From Propionicimonas sp. (lineage in GTDB: Bacteria > Actinomycetota > Actinomycetes > Propionibacteriales > Propionibacteriaceae): DNA of 64,000 bases. The stretch's first letter is position 1. Each line of letters begins with the position of its first letter. This document shows positions 38,185 through 45,868 of the stretch, piece by piece. The translations under genes and the position numbers were made by a program. A model generated the notes under the pieces. The model saw only the letters and a list, made by a program, of their open reading frames with translations, was not told the origin of the DNA and searched no databases. The stretch spans positions 806,001 to 870,000 of the forward strand of contig VMSW01000007.1 in NCBI GenBank assembly GCA_013791955.1, in the 5' to 3' direction.

Positions 38185-38236
38185 TCGCGGGTTGGGACGC
38201 GGGGCGAGTCGGTAAAGACTTGTCGACAAATCCGCC

Positions 38237-38242
38237 TAGGCT
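38237..38242 (+). promoter_or_regulatory. Candidate leaderless -10 box for parA
   Basis: TAGGCT is followed after 6 bases by the GTG at 38249. Just upstream, TTGTCGACAA at 38220-38229 is a perfect 10-bp palindrome in the position of a -35/operator. Confidence 0.5.
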
Positions 38243-38248
38243 GTGGGC

Positions 38249-39154
38249 GTGACCAAGACCAAGCCGAAGTCGGAAATCCTGTTCGATGACGAGAGCCTCG
38301 AGATCGGCGATACCGGTCCGACGGGTCGTCCGCTGCCCGATTTCCCGATGTCGCCACCGCCGGATCCGAACCGGACCAAGAACGCCGTGATCATTGCCAT
38401 GTGCAATCAGAAGGGCGGGGTGGGTAAGACCACCACCACGATCAATCTGGGGGCGGCCCTGGCCGAAACCGGACGGAAAGTGCTGCTGGTCGACTTCGAT
38501 CCGCAGGGCTCGCTCTCGGTTGGTCTTGGGGTGAACCCGCACACCCTGGAGCTCAGCATCTACAACCTGCTGCTGAACCGGGGCGCTGACATCGGCCAAG
38601 TGGTGCTGCCCACGGTGGTGGAAGGGCTCGACCTGCTGCCGTCCAACATTGATCTTTCGGCCGCCGAAGTGCAGTTGGTCTCGGAGGTTGCTCGTGAGCA
38701 GACCCTCGGCCGGGTGTTGGCCAAGGTTAAGGACCAGTACGACCTGATTTTGATCGACTGTGCGCCTTCGTTGGGCTTGTTGACGGTGAACGCGCTCACC
38801 TGCGCCGACTGGGTGCTGATGCCGCTGGAGCTGGAGTTCTTCGCCTTGCGTGGCATCGCCTTGCTGACCGACACCATCCAGAAGGTGCAGGAGCGGCTCA
38901 ACCCGAATCTGAAGCGGTTGGGCATTCTCGGCACGATGTATGACGCTCGCACCTTGCACAGCCGCGAGGTGTTGGACCGAGTGGTCTCGGCGTTCGGCGA
39001 GACCGTTTTCCACACTGTCATCCGCCGCACGATCAAGTTCCCCGAAACCAACGTGGCTGGTGAGCCGATCACGACCTATGCGACCACTTCCCCTGGGGCT
39101 GCGGCGTATCGCATGCTGGCCCGAGAGGTGCTCTACCGATGCCCAGGCGCGTGA
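38249..39154 (+). CDS. parA: ParA/Soj-family chromosome partitioning ATPase
   Basis: 301-aa Walker-type ATPase. The deviant Walker A is C-N-Q-K-G-G-V-G-K-T-T-T, motif A' is L-L-V-D-F-D-P-Q-G-S-L-S and Walker B is L-I-L-I-D-C-A-P-S-L-G. About 45 hydrophilic residues precede the ATPase core. No parB or parS is next to it; this is the scpAB-linked ParA paralogue (Rv1708-like) rather than the origin-proximal parAB. I chose GTG 38249 over 38243 because the latter abuts the -10 box. Confidence 0.9.
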   Translation: MTKTKPKSEILFDDESLEIGDTGPTGRPLPDFPMSPPPDPNRTKNAVIIAMCNQKGGVGKTTTTINLGAALAETGRKVLLVDFDPQGSLSVGLGVNPHTLELSIYNLLLNRGADIGQVVLPTVVEGLDLLPSNIDLSAAEVQLVSEVAREQTLGRVLAKVKDQYDLILIDCAPSLGLLTVNALTCADWVLMPLELEFFALRGIALLTDTIQKVQERLNPNLKRLGILGTMYDARTLHSREVLDRVVSAFGETVFHTVIRRTIKFPETNVAGEPITTYATTSPGAAAYRMLAREVLYRCPGA

Positions 39155-39432
39155 AACTGCCGGGTACCGATGCGCTGATCCGGCGTACTGACGCTGCGGA
39201 CGCCGACGGGGCGGCCGGTAGTGGGCGCGTGCGGCATGAAGAGAAGATCACCGTTTACGTAACCAGCGACGAACTGATCGCCTTGGAGCAAGCCAGATTG
39301 TTGTTGCGGGCCGAGCACGGGGTGGCAGTGGATCGTGGGCGGATCGTGCGTACCGCGATCGGGCTGGCGGTGGCCGACCTGGCTGCCCGTGGCTCCGAGT
39401 CGGAGCTGGTGCGTCGGCTCGAAGCGTCGTGA
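39139..39432 (+). CDS. Small ribbon-helix-helix-like protein between parA and scpA, 97 aa
   Basis: 97-aa protein. Residues 36-97 (E-K-I-T-V-Y-V-T-S-D-E-L-I-A-L-E-Q-A-R-L-L-L, then R-I-V-R-T-A-I-G-L-A-V-A-D-L) show one short strand followed by two helices, the order of a ribbon-helix-helix DNA-binding unit; this is inference from pattern. The N-terminus is basic (M-P-R-R-V-K-L). It overlaps parA by 16 bp and scpA by 4 bp, so it is co-translated with segregation genes. It could act as a ParB-like partner of this ParA. Confidence 0.75.
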   Translation: MPRRVKLPGTDALIRRTDAADADGAAGSGRVRHEEKITVYVTSDELIALEQARLLLRAEHGVAVDRGRIVRTAIGLAVADLAARGSESELVRRLEAS

Positions 39433-40295
39433 CTGCGACATCGTCTGGACCGATCGAGCGCAGCGCTTTCACGGTTTCGCTCACCAACTTCACCGGTCCG
39501 TTCGACCTGCTGCTGCAGCTGATCAGCAAGCACAAACTGGACGTCACCGAGGTCGCGCTATCTCAAGTGACCGATGACTTCATCGCCCATATCAAGGCCG
39601 CCAAAGCTGAGAAGGGGACCGGCTGGTGGGACCTGGATCAGTCGAGCTCGTTCATCGTGATCGCGGCTACCCTGCTCGACTTGAAGGCCGCCAGACTCTT
39701 GCCGTCCGGTGAGGTGGACGATCTCGACGACCTAGCCCTACTGGAAGCCCGCGACCTGCTGTTCGCTCGGCTGCTGCAGTATCGGGCGTTCAAGATCGTT
39801 AGCAGCTGGATTTCGGCGACCCTCAACGAGCAGTCCCGCCGTTTTCCGCGTCCGGGCGGTTTAGAGGAGCGGTTCGCCAAGCTGCTGCCTCCGCCGGTAC
39901 TTGACGGCTTCGCTGAGGTAATCGCGGTGTTCGCCGGGAAGGCGCTCACCCCCAGCGAGCCGGCGACGGTTTCGCTAACCCACCTGCACCTGCCGCTGGT
40001 GAGCGTGCGTGAGCAGGCCGATCTGATTGTGTCGCGGCTGCGCGAGCAGACCTCCTTGAGCTTCCGCACCCTCACCGCTGATGCCAGCGACAAACTGGTG
40101 GTGGTTGCCCGCTTCCTGGCTCTGCTGGAGCTGTTCCGGGAACGGGCCATCAGCTTCGAACAACTCAACCCCCTTGGGGAACTGACCATCCGGTGGCTCG
40201 GCAACGAGATCGACGCTGACGCGATCGGCGCGGAGTTCGACCAAGCCGAAACAAGTGAGCCAGCACCCGATCTGAACGAGGACTCTGATGAGTGA
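39429..40295 (+). CDS. scpA: Segregation and condensation protein A
   Basis: 288-aa kleisin subunit of the bacterial SMC condensin. The N-terminal F-T-G-P-F-D-L-L-L-Q-L-I segment is the SMC-neck binding part; the C-terminal winged helix (I-S-F-E-Q-L-N-P-L-G-E-L-T-I-R-W) binds the SMC head. GTG start overlapping the preceding stop. scpB overlaps it by 8 bp. Confidence 0.93.
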   Translation: MTATSSGPIERSAFTVSLTNFTGPFDLLLQLISKHKLDVTEVALSQVTDDFIAHIKAAKAEKGTGWWDLDQSSSFIVIAATLLDLKAARLLPSGEVDDLDDLALLEARDLLFARLLQYRAFKIVSSWISATLNEQSRRFPRPGGLEERFAKLLPPPVLDGFAEVIAVFAGKALTPSEPATVSLTHLHLPLVSVREQADLIVSRLREQTSLSFRTLTADASDKLVVVARFLALLELFRERAISFEQLNPLGELTIRWLGNEIDADAIGAEFDQAETSEPAPDLNEDSDE

Positions 40296-40893
40296 GAACT
40301 ACCTGCCCGCGTTGGAGGCGCTGCTGATGCTGGCCACCGAACCGGTACCGGCGGCTGACCTAGCTGAGGCGGTGGGGGAGCCGGTGGTTGCGGTGGAGTC
40401 GGCGCTGGCCGAACTGGCCGAGTTCTACACCAGCAGCGGACGTGGATTCGAGTTGCGGCAGGTGGGCGGTGGCTGGCGGTACTACACCCGCGAGGAACAC
40501 GCTGAACTGATCGCGCAGTGGCTGCTGGAGGGTCAGCGCGGCACCTTGAGTCAGGCCGCTTTGGAGACGCTGGCCGTGGTGGCCTACCTCCAGCCGATCA
40601 GTCGCGGTCGGGTGTCGGCCGTTCGAGGGGTTAACGTGGACGGTGTGATGCGCACCCTGGCTACCCGAGACCTGATCGAGGAAGTTGGCCGTGATCCAGA
40701 GACGGGCGCCCGGCTCTTCGCCACCACCGGCTTCTTCCTGGAACGCATGGGCCTGAGCAAGCTGGAGGAACTGCCACCGCTGGCTCCGCACCTGCCGGAG
40801 GCCTCGGCCCTAGAGGCCGAACTGGCCGACCTGGCAGCCCAGTCCACGGCGCAACCGCAGCCGCCAGCTTTGGTGGAGGTGGAAGATGTCTGA
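40288..40893 (+). CDS. scpB: Segregation and condensation protein B
   Basis: 201-aa ScpB with two winged-helix domains. N-terminal L-P-A-L-E-A-L-L-M-L-A-T-E-P-V and the conserved G-T-L-S-Q-A-A-L-E-T-L-A-V-V-A-Y and V-R-G-V-N-V-D-G segments identify it. It dimerises and bridges ScpA. It overlaps rluB by 8 bp. Confidence 0.93.
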   Translation: MSENYLPALEALLMLATEPVPAADLAEAVGEPVVAVESALAELAEFYTSSGRGFELRQVGGGWRYYTREEHAELIAQWLLEGQRGTLSQAALETLAVVAYLQPISRGRVSAVRGVNVDGVMRTLATRDLIEEVGRDPETGARLFATTGFFLERMGLSKLEELPPLAPHLPEASALEAELADLAAQSTAQPQPPALVEVEDV

Positions 40894-41617
40894 GGAAGAG
40901 GGCATTCGCCTGCAGAAAGCGCTGGCGCAGGCTGGAGTCGCTTCGCGTCGAGTTGGGGAGAATCTGATCCACGCTGGCCGGGTCGAAGTCAATGGCAAGG
41001 TCGTGGAAGGCCAAGGCATGCGGGTCGACCCGACCAGGGATGTGATTCGGGTGGACGGAGTGAGAATTCCGCCGCAGCGCAACACCCAGTATCTGGTGTT
41101 GAACAAGCCGCGTGGGGTGATCTCCGCGATGGAGGACCCGCATGGACGTCCGACCCTGGCGCAATATGTGCCCGAGGGAGTCCGGCTGTTCCACGTCGGC
41201 CGGTTGGATTCCGACACCGAAGGACTGCTGCTGCTGACCAATGACGGGGATTTTGCCCAGCGGATGACCCATCCCTCCTATGAGGTGTCCAAGACCTATT
41301 TGGCTGAGGTCGATGGCGCGATCACTGAGGCCACCTTGAAGAGGCTGCGCGGCGGAATCGAGCTTGAGGATGGCCCGATCAAGCCCGATGACGTGAAGCT
41401 GGTGCAGCGAGCCGATGAGCGGAGCATGGTGCAGGTGACCCTGCATTCGGGACGCAACCGGATCGTCCGCCGGATGTTTGACGCGATTGATCATCCGGTG
41501 CGCAGGCTCTCTCGCCTGTCGATTGGGCCGGTGAAGCTCGGCGACCTGCGCAGTGGCGCCACCCGCGAGTTGACCCGGGAAGAGCTCGGCGCGCTGTTGG
41601 ACCTCACCGGGCTGTGA
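40886..41617 (+). CDS. rluB: 23S rRNA pseudouridine synthase, RluB family
   Basis: 243-aa RsuA/RluB-type enzyme. An N-terminal S4 domain (I-R-L-Q-K-A-L-A-Q-A-G-V-A-S-R-R) precedes the catalytic domain, whose aspartate is in V-G-R-L-D-S-D-T-E-G-L-L-L-L-T-N. The product modifies helix 89/90-region uridine of 23S in relatives. Gene order scpA-scpB-rluB is near-universal in Gram-positives. Confidence 0.92.
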   Translation: MSEEEGIRLQKALAQAGVASRRVGENLIHAGRVEVNGKVVEGQGMRVDPTRDVIRVDGVRIPPQRNTQYLVLNKPRGVISAMEDPHGRPTLAQYVPEGVRLFHVGRLDSDTEGLLLLTNDGDFAQRMTHPSYEVSKTYLAEVDGAITEATLKRLRGGIELEDGPIKPDDVKLVQRADERSMVQVTLHSGRNRIVRRMFDAIDHPVRRLSRLSIGPVKLGDLRSGATRELTREELGALLDLTGL

Positions 41618-41693
41618 CCCTTCGACGGGCTCAGGGGACTGTGGGACGGGCTCAGGGGACTATGGGGAGCAGTTGGTTGAGCTTGTCGAAACC
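41618..41693. repeat. REP-like palindromic cluster after rluB
   Basis: CCTTCGACGGGCTCAGGGG starts right at the rluB stop. A 21-bp unit GACGGGCTCAGGGGACTGTGG is tandemly duplicated (41624-41644 and 41645-41665, one mismatch). TGAGCTTGTCGAA at 41678-41690 is the inverted partner of TTCGACGGGCTCA at 41621-41633 with two mismatches. The elements match the CTTCGACAGGCTCA-type dispersed repeat of many actinobacteria; they may form a terminator for the scpAB-rluB transcript. Confidence 0.75.
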
Positions 41694-41730
41694 CGCGGTG
41701 GGGCTGGCGGCAGTAGCGGTCCGGGTTGGG

Positions 41731-41736
41731 TAACCT
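41731..41736 (+). promoter_or_regulatory. Candidate leaderless -10 box for the FKBP gene
   Basis: TAACCT is followed after 7 bases by the GTG at 41744. It sits inside GGGTTGGGTAACCT, an inverted repeat nearly identical to the element before hisF. Confidence 0.5.
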
Positions 41737-41743
41737 TTCTCCC

Positions 41744-42721
41744 GTGCTGAATCGCCGAGTCGTCCCTGTAATTGTCGCTGCCGCGTTTGCGCTGACCGCC
41801 TGCGGTAGCCCGACGGCATCTCCGTCGGCCAGTCCCAGTGGCACGGTCGCTGCCTCGGCCACGCCGTCCGCCTCGGCGACGGTCGCACCCCAGACCAACC
41901 TGGACGGCATCTTGGTCACCGGCAAATGGTTGAAGACCCCCAAGGTGAGCTTCAAGGCGCCTTTTGTGATCGATCAGACGCGCAGCAAGGTGTTGCGCCC
42001 AGGTAAGGGAGCCACCGTGCTGGACAGTGGCCTGGTTACGGTGCACTACTACGGCGTGAATGGCCGCACCGGGAAGGTGTTCGACCAGTCCTACGCCCGC
42101 AAGGCCTCGATCACCTTCTCACTGGCCGGGGTGGTGGCCGGATTCCGCCTCGGCTTGACCGGCCAAAAGGTTGGTAGCAGGGTGCTGATGGCAATGTCTG
42201 GGACTGACGGCTACGACTCGCTCGGGGGCAACGCCGAAGCTGGAATCGAGGTCGGTGACACCTTGGTCTTCGTGGTCGACATCTTGGGTGCTTCGCTTTC
42301 CCAGCCAAGCGGCAAGGTGGTCGCACCCTCTGCCGGTTCGCCAGGGGTGACCGGCGGGGCTGCCGACAAGCCGACCGTGACCATGCCCGGCACGGCGGCG
42401 CCAGCGAAGATGTCTGCCCAGTCGCTGATTGCGGGCGGCGGAGCCAAGGTTGCCAAGGGCGACACAATCTACGTCCGCTATGTCGGCTACTCCTGGAAGA
42501 CCGGCAAGCTGATCGATGATCAGTGGACGCCGAGCGAAGGGGCGCTGGCCAGCACGATCAGCGGCTGGCAGAAGGGCTTGGTGGGCAAGCCGGTCGGATC
42601 CCGGGTGCTGTTGGTGTTGCCTCCCGCCGACGGCTACCCCGAAGGCAGCAACAACCCGCCGCTGGAGGCCGGGGACACCATCGTCTACGTGATCGACATC
42701 CTTTACACCTACCAGCCCTGA
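41744..42721 (+). CDS. Tandem-domain FKBP-type peptidyl-prolyl isomerase lipoprotein
   Basis: 325-aa exported lipoprotein. The signal peptide ends with the lipobox L-T-A-C at Cys20. Then comes an S/A/T/P-rich linker, a first FKBP domain (about residues 80-185: V-T-V-H-Y-Y-G, G-K-V-F-D-Q-S, D-T-L-V-F-V-V-D-I) and a second (about 225-325: Y-V-R-Y-V-G-Y, P-V-G-S-R-V-L-L-V-L-P, D-T-I-V-Y-V-I-D-I). Expected role is prolyl isomerisation or chaperoning of secreted proteins at the membrane. GTG 41744 gives a canonical signal peptide. Its end overlaps convergent gluQ by 13 bp. Confidence 0.87.
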   Translation: MLNRRVVPVIVAAAFALTACGSPTASPSASPSGTVAASATPSASATVAPQTNLDGILVTGKWLKTPKVSFKAPFVIDQTRSKVLRPGKGATVLDSGLVTVHYYGVNGRTGKVFDQSYARKASITFSLAGVVAGFRLGLTGQKVGSRVLMAMSGTDGYDSLGGNAEAGIEVGDTLVFVVDILGASLSQPSGKVVAPSAGSPGVTGGAADKPTVTMPGTAAPAKMSAQSLIAGGGAKVAKGDTIYVRYVGYSWKTGKLIDDQWTPSEGALASTISGWQKGLVGKPVGSRVLLVLPPADGYPEGSNNPPLEAGDTIVYVIDILYTYQP

Positions 42722-43611
42722 GGCTGAACCACCCAAGGGGTGGTGGGTAGCTTGGCCGGATCGAATCGGCTCAGCAGCGCTGCTGGCGTGAGACCTTCGT
42801 TGACGTCAGCCAGGCCAAGGGATTCGGCCAACCGGCCAAGCACCTGCGCCGGGCTGATGCCGAGCTTGGCCAGTTCGCTGAGGCTGACCGCGCCGTCCCG
42901 TTTGGCCAGGCGGTTCCCGGCTGAGTTGAGGACCAGCGGCACGTGGGCATAGCTCGGGGCAGTGCCACCAAGTTTGCGTGCTAGCCAGGCCTGCCGCGGA
43001 GCCGAGGCCAGCAAGTCATCACCACGCACCACCTGGTCAACGCCGCTGAACTGGTCGTCGACCACCACCGCGAGGTTGTAGGCCGGGGTGCCGTCATTGC
43101 GGACCAGGACGAAATCGTCGACCACCCCACTGACCTGCCCGGCCAGTACGTCGGTGATGGTGCTGACGGCACCTTCGGCGCGCACCCGCAGCGCTGGGGG
43201 TCTGCTGGCGGCCAGTTCGGCCCGCCGAGCCACGCTTAGCCGTAGGCAGGTGCCCGGATAGGGACGGTGCCCATAGTCGTGCGGTGCGGAGGCGGCTTCG
43301 GCGATTTCGCGGCGGGTGCAGTAACACGGGTAGGTGTCCAACGTGGCGATGGCGGCGGCGTAGGCGTCCAGCCGGCTGGACTGCCATAGCGTCGGCGGGT
43401 CGAAGTCCAACCCGATGGCACCGAGATCGGCAAGTTGATCGCGGGCTACCTCAGCCGCTGCGGAGACTCGGGCGGTGTCCAGATCCTCAATGCGCAATAG
43501 GATCTTGGCTCCGGTGCTGCGGGCGAAGAGCCAGGCCAGCAGTGCAGTGCGCAGATTGCCCAGATGCAGCTCAGAAGTGGGACTGGGCGCGAACCGTCCG
43601 GCATCGGCCAC
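42709..43611 (-). CDS. gluQ: Glutamyl-Q tRNA(Asp) synthetase
   Basis: 300-aa truncated glutamyl-tRNA synthetase paralogue that lacks the anticodon-binding domain. HIGH-type motif F-A-P-S-P-T-S-E-L-H-L-G-N; zinc ligands in C-Y-C-T-R-R-E and Y-P-G-T-C; the KMSKS position reads L-A-K-R-D-G-A. Such enzymes glutamylate queuosine at position 34 of tRNA(Asp). Divergent from pafB across ~137 bp. Confidence 0.9.
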   Translation of the reverse strand: MADAGRFAPSPTSELHLGNLRTALLAWLFARSTGAKILLRIEDLDTARVSAAAEVARDQLADLGAIGLDFDPPTLWQSSRLDAYAAAIATLDTYPCYCTRREIAEAASAPHDYGHRPYPGTCLRLSVARRAELAASRPPALRVRAEGAVSTITDVLAGQVSGVVDDFVLVRNDGTPAYNLAVVVDDQFSGVDQVVRGDDLLASAPRQAWLARKLGGTAPSYAHVPLVLNSAGNRLAKRDGAVSLSELAKLGISPAQVLGRLAESLGLADVNEGLTPAALLSRFDPAKLPTTPWVVQPQGW

Positions 43612-43690
43612 GGTGGGCTCACCGCCTCTCGGAGCAGCTGATTGTGGCTGCCACCCTATTGCAGGGGGCAGTTTGCGAGCCGCTCGGAAA

Positions 43691-43717
43691 CCGAGGCTGG
43701 CGCGCTGATAGCCTCGG
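43691..43717. promoter_or_regulatory. Inverted repeat in the gluQ-pafB intergenic region
   Basis: CCGAGGCT (43691-43698) and AGCCTCGG (43710-43717) are perfect complements with an 11-base spacer. The right arm overlaps TAGCCT (43709-43714), a candidate -10 box for pafB, so the repeat could be an operator. It could also be a hairpin in a transcript. Confidence 0.4.
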
Positions 43718-43748
43718 GCAAGCAGGCCCTAACGAACGCGGAAACGAG

Positions 43749-44699
43749 ATGACGCAGCACAAGTCCGAACGCATCATGAACCTGGCAATCTGCCTGCTCA
43801 TGTCGCGTCGCTACGTCGATAAAGCCCGCATTCGGGAAGTGGTGGAGGGCTACCACGACCTCAGCGATGCTGCTTTTGAGCGCACCTTTGAACGCGACAA
43901 GGACGAGCTGCGTGGCCTCGGCGTGCCGGTGGAGACCGGCAGTAGCGATGTGTTCTTTCCAGACGAAGTGGGCTATCGGGTGCGGCGGGAGGACTTCGAG
44001 CTGGCCGCAATCGAGTTCACCCCGGCCGAGGCTGCGGCCCTCGGCTTGGCCGCCACCGTCTGGGAGTCGGCCACCCAAGCCGATCAGACCATCTCGGCAT
44101 TGGCCAAGTTGCGCGCGGCCGGAGTGGATCCGGACCCGTCCCGACTGACCTCATTGGCCCCCACCATTGGGGCCCGGGAGCCCGCCTTTGCCAGCATTTG
44201 GGCCGCCTACGTTGAGCACGCTCCGATCAGCTTCAGCTACAAGGGCGAGAATCGGCGCGTTGAACCGTGGGCGATGACCTCACGGCGAGGTGCCTGGTAT
44301 CTACTCGGGCGGGACCGCGACAAAGGCGAAGCCCGCATGTTCAAGCTGAGCCGGGTGGATGCTCCGGGCAACAGGATCGGTAAGCCGGGTAGCTATCAGA
44401 TCCCCGACTCCGTCGATCTGGACGCCGCCTGGGCGCGGCTGGAACCAGCCAGTAGCGATGAGTTGGCGAGCTTGGCCGTCCGGGTCGGTCGGGCCAACGA
44501 CTTGCGTCGACGAGCGCGTCCCGTGGGCGGGGAAGTGCCAGCTGGCTACGAAGCGCTTCAGGTGAGTTACGCCCGGGAGGGCGACTTTGTCGGCGAGGTT
44601 TGCGCGCACGGTGCCGACGTGATCGTGCTCGCGCCCGCTGAGTTGCGCCGTGCCGTGATCGCTCAGCTCACCGCGGTTGCCGGGGGTGGGGCGCAGTGA
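43749..44699 (+). CDS. pafB: WYL-domain transcriptional activator PafB
   Basis: 316-aa regulator. The N-terminal winged helix (E-R-I-M-N-L-A-I-C-L-L-M, then F-E-R-D-K-D-E-L-R-G-L-G-V-P-V) is followed by the WYL domain around I-S-F-S-Y-K-G-E-N-R-R-V-E-P-W and W-Y-L-L-G-R-D. With PafC it activates the LexA/RecA-independent DNA-damage response in mycobacteria. ATG 43749 starts the conserved M-T-Q-H-K-S-E-R. It overlaps pafC by 4 bp. pafA and proteasome genes are not next to it. Confidence 0.92.
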   Translation: MTQHKSERIMNLAICLLMSRRYVDKARIREVVEGYHDLSDAAFERTFERDKDELRGLGVPVETGSSDVFFPDEVGYRVRREDFELAAIEFTPAEAAALGLAATVWESATQADQTISALAKLRAAGVDPDPSRLTSLAPTIGAREPAFASIWAAYVEHAPISFSYKGENRRVEPWAMTSRRGAWYLLGRDRDKGEARMFKLSRVDAPGNRIGKPGSYQIPDSVDLDAAWARLEPASSDELASLAVRVGRANDLRRRARPVGGEVPAGYEALQVSYAREGDFVGEVCAHGADVIVLAPAELRRAVIAQLTAVAGGGAQ

Positions 44700-45637
44700 C
44701 TTCTGCAGATCAGGTCTCCCGGCTGCTCGCCTTGGTGCCCTACCTTCAACTTCACCCCGATGCGGACCTGGAGACCACTGCTGGCACCTTCGGCGTCAGC
44801 ACCAAGCAACTGCTGGCCGACCTAGATGTGCTTTGGTATTGCGGGCTGCCTGGCGGTCTGCCCGGGGACCTGATCGAGATCGACATGGACGCCCTGAACG
44901 CCAACGGTCGGATCCGGCTTTCCAATGCCGACTACCTTTCCCGGCCAATGCGATTCACTCCTGACGAGGCGCTGAGCCTGCTGGTGGCGCTGCGCGCGGT
45001 GCGGGAACTCGCCGGATCTCGGGCAGGGGATGGCGTAGAGAGTGCGCTGGCGAAACTGGAGGCGGCCTCGGGGGCCACGGCGCTACCGCGAGTTGCTGTT
45101 GCTGGCGGCCCTGAGAGCGTCCGTGAGGAGTTGGCTGCGGCGATCGAGGCGGCCGAGTTGGTCGAGTTTGACTACACCGATTCCGGCCTGGAACCGTCGG
45201 TTCCACAGGTGGCGCCAGTTCGGCTTCTGGTCCGTGACGGGTACGGCTATTTGCAGGCTTGGAGCCCCGAACGGGGCGGCTGGCGGACCTATCGCCTCGA
45301 TCGAATCAACGCGGTGCGGGCTACCGGGATCGCGGCCGGCGAGTTGGGCGAGCCGCCCGAGTTCGGACCTGGCTGGTTGGAAAGCAGCGCCCAGGCGATG
45401 CCGGTGCAGCTGGGGTTGGCTCCTGAGGCCGCCTGGATCACCGAGTACATCCCGGTGGTGGACGTGCGGCGTTCGGCTGAGTTGGTGGAGGTAGATCTGC
45501 TGGTCGCTGACCCGGCCTGGCTGCGGGCGTTGATTCTTCGCCTAGGCAGCGGTTTGCGCGACATCGTTCCGCAGGAGGCTGCCGCCTCGGCCAGAAAGGC
45601 GGCCGCCGACGCGTTGGCCGCCTACGGTGCGGGGTAG
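44696..45637 (+). CDS. pafC: WYL-domain transcriptional activator PafC
   Basis: 313-aa partner of PafB with the same architecture: N-terminal helix-turn-helix (V-S-R-L-L-A-L-V-P-Y-L, F-G-V-S-T-K-Q-L-L-A-D-L) and a WYL domain with V-E-F-D-Y-T-D-S and Y-L-Q-A-W-S-P. PafB and PafC form a heterodimer-like unit that senses DNA damage, probably through the WYL domains. GTG start overlapping the pafB stop. Confidence 0.92.
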   Translation: MTSADQVSRLLALVPYLQLHPDADLETTAGTFGVSTKQLLADLDVLWYCGLPGGLPGDLIEIDMDALNANGRIRLSNADYLSRPMRFTPDEALSLLVALRAVRELAGSRAGDGVESALAKLEAASGATALPRVAVAGGPESVREELAAAIEAAELVEFDYTDSGLEPSVPQVAPVRLLVRDGYGYLQAWSPERGGWRTYRLDRINAVRATGIAAGELGEPPEFGPGWLESSAQAMPVQLGLAPEAAWITEYIPVVDVRRSAELVEVDLLVADPAWLRALILRLGSGLRDIVPQEAAASARKAAADALAAYGAG

Positions 45638-45640
45638 GGT
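45635..45640 (+). promoter_or_regulatory. Candidate leaderless -10 box for the 63-aa membrane protein gene
   Basis: TAGGGT includes the pafC stop codon TAG and lies 9 bases before the ATG at 45650, a slightly long but possible leaderless arrangement. Confidence 0.35.
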
Positions 45641-45649
45641 GGCGGAATC

Positions 45650-45841
45650 ATGAACTGGGTACTGCTTTTCGGCCTGATCGCCCTGGGTGGGCTGATCACG
45701 ATGGTGAGCTACGCGGTCTGGCTGTGGCACAAAGCCTCCGATCTGTTCAGCGAACTGGAAATGCTGGCCAAACGCGCCGAGGAGTTCGCCGACCTGCTCA
45801 ATCAGATTCAGCCCATGCCGGAAGTGGACTCAAAGAGCTAG
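45650..45841 (+). CDS. Small membrane protein before tatA, 63 aa
   Basis: M-N-W-V-L-L-F-G-L-I-A-L-G-G-L-I-T-M-V begins a single N-terminal transmembrane helix, followed by an amphipathic acidic helix (L-F-S-E-L-E-M-L-A-K-R-A-E-E-F-A-D-L-L). The layout is TatA-like, but the TatA hinge glycine-phenylalanine is missing. It is 27 bp before tatA and probably co-transcribed with the Tat genes. Function unknown. Confidence 0.7.
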   Translation: MNWVLLFGLIALGGLITMVSYAVWLWHKASDLFSELEMLAKRAEEFADLLNQIQPMPEVDSKS

Positions 45842-45868
45842 CGTGGCGCGGCGACGAAGGAGGCGGTA

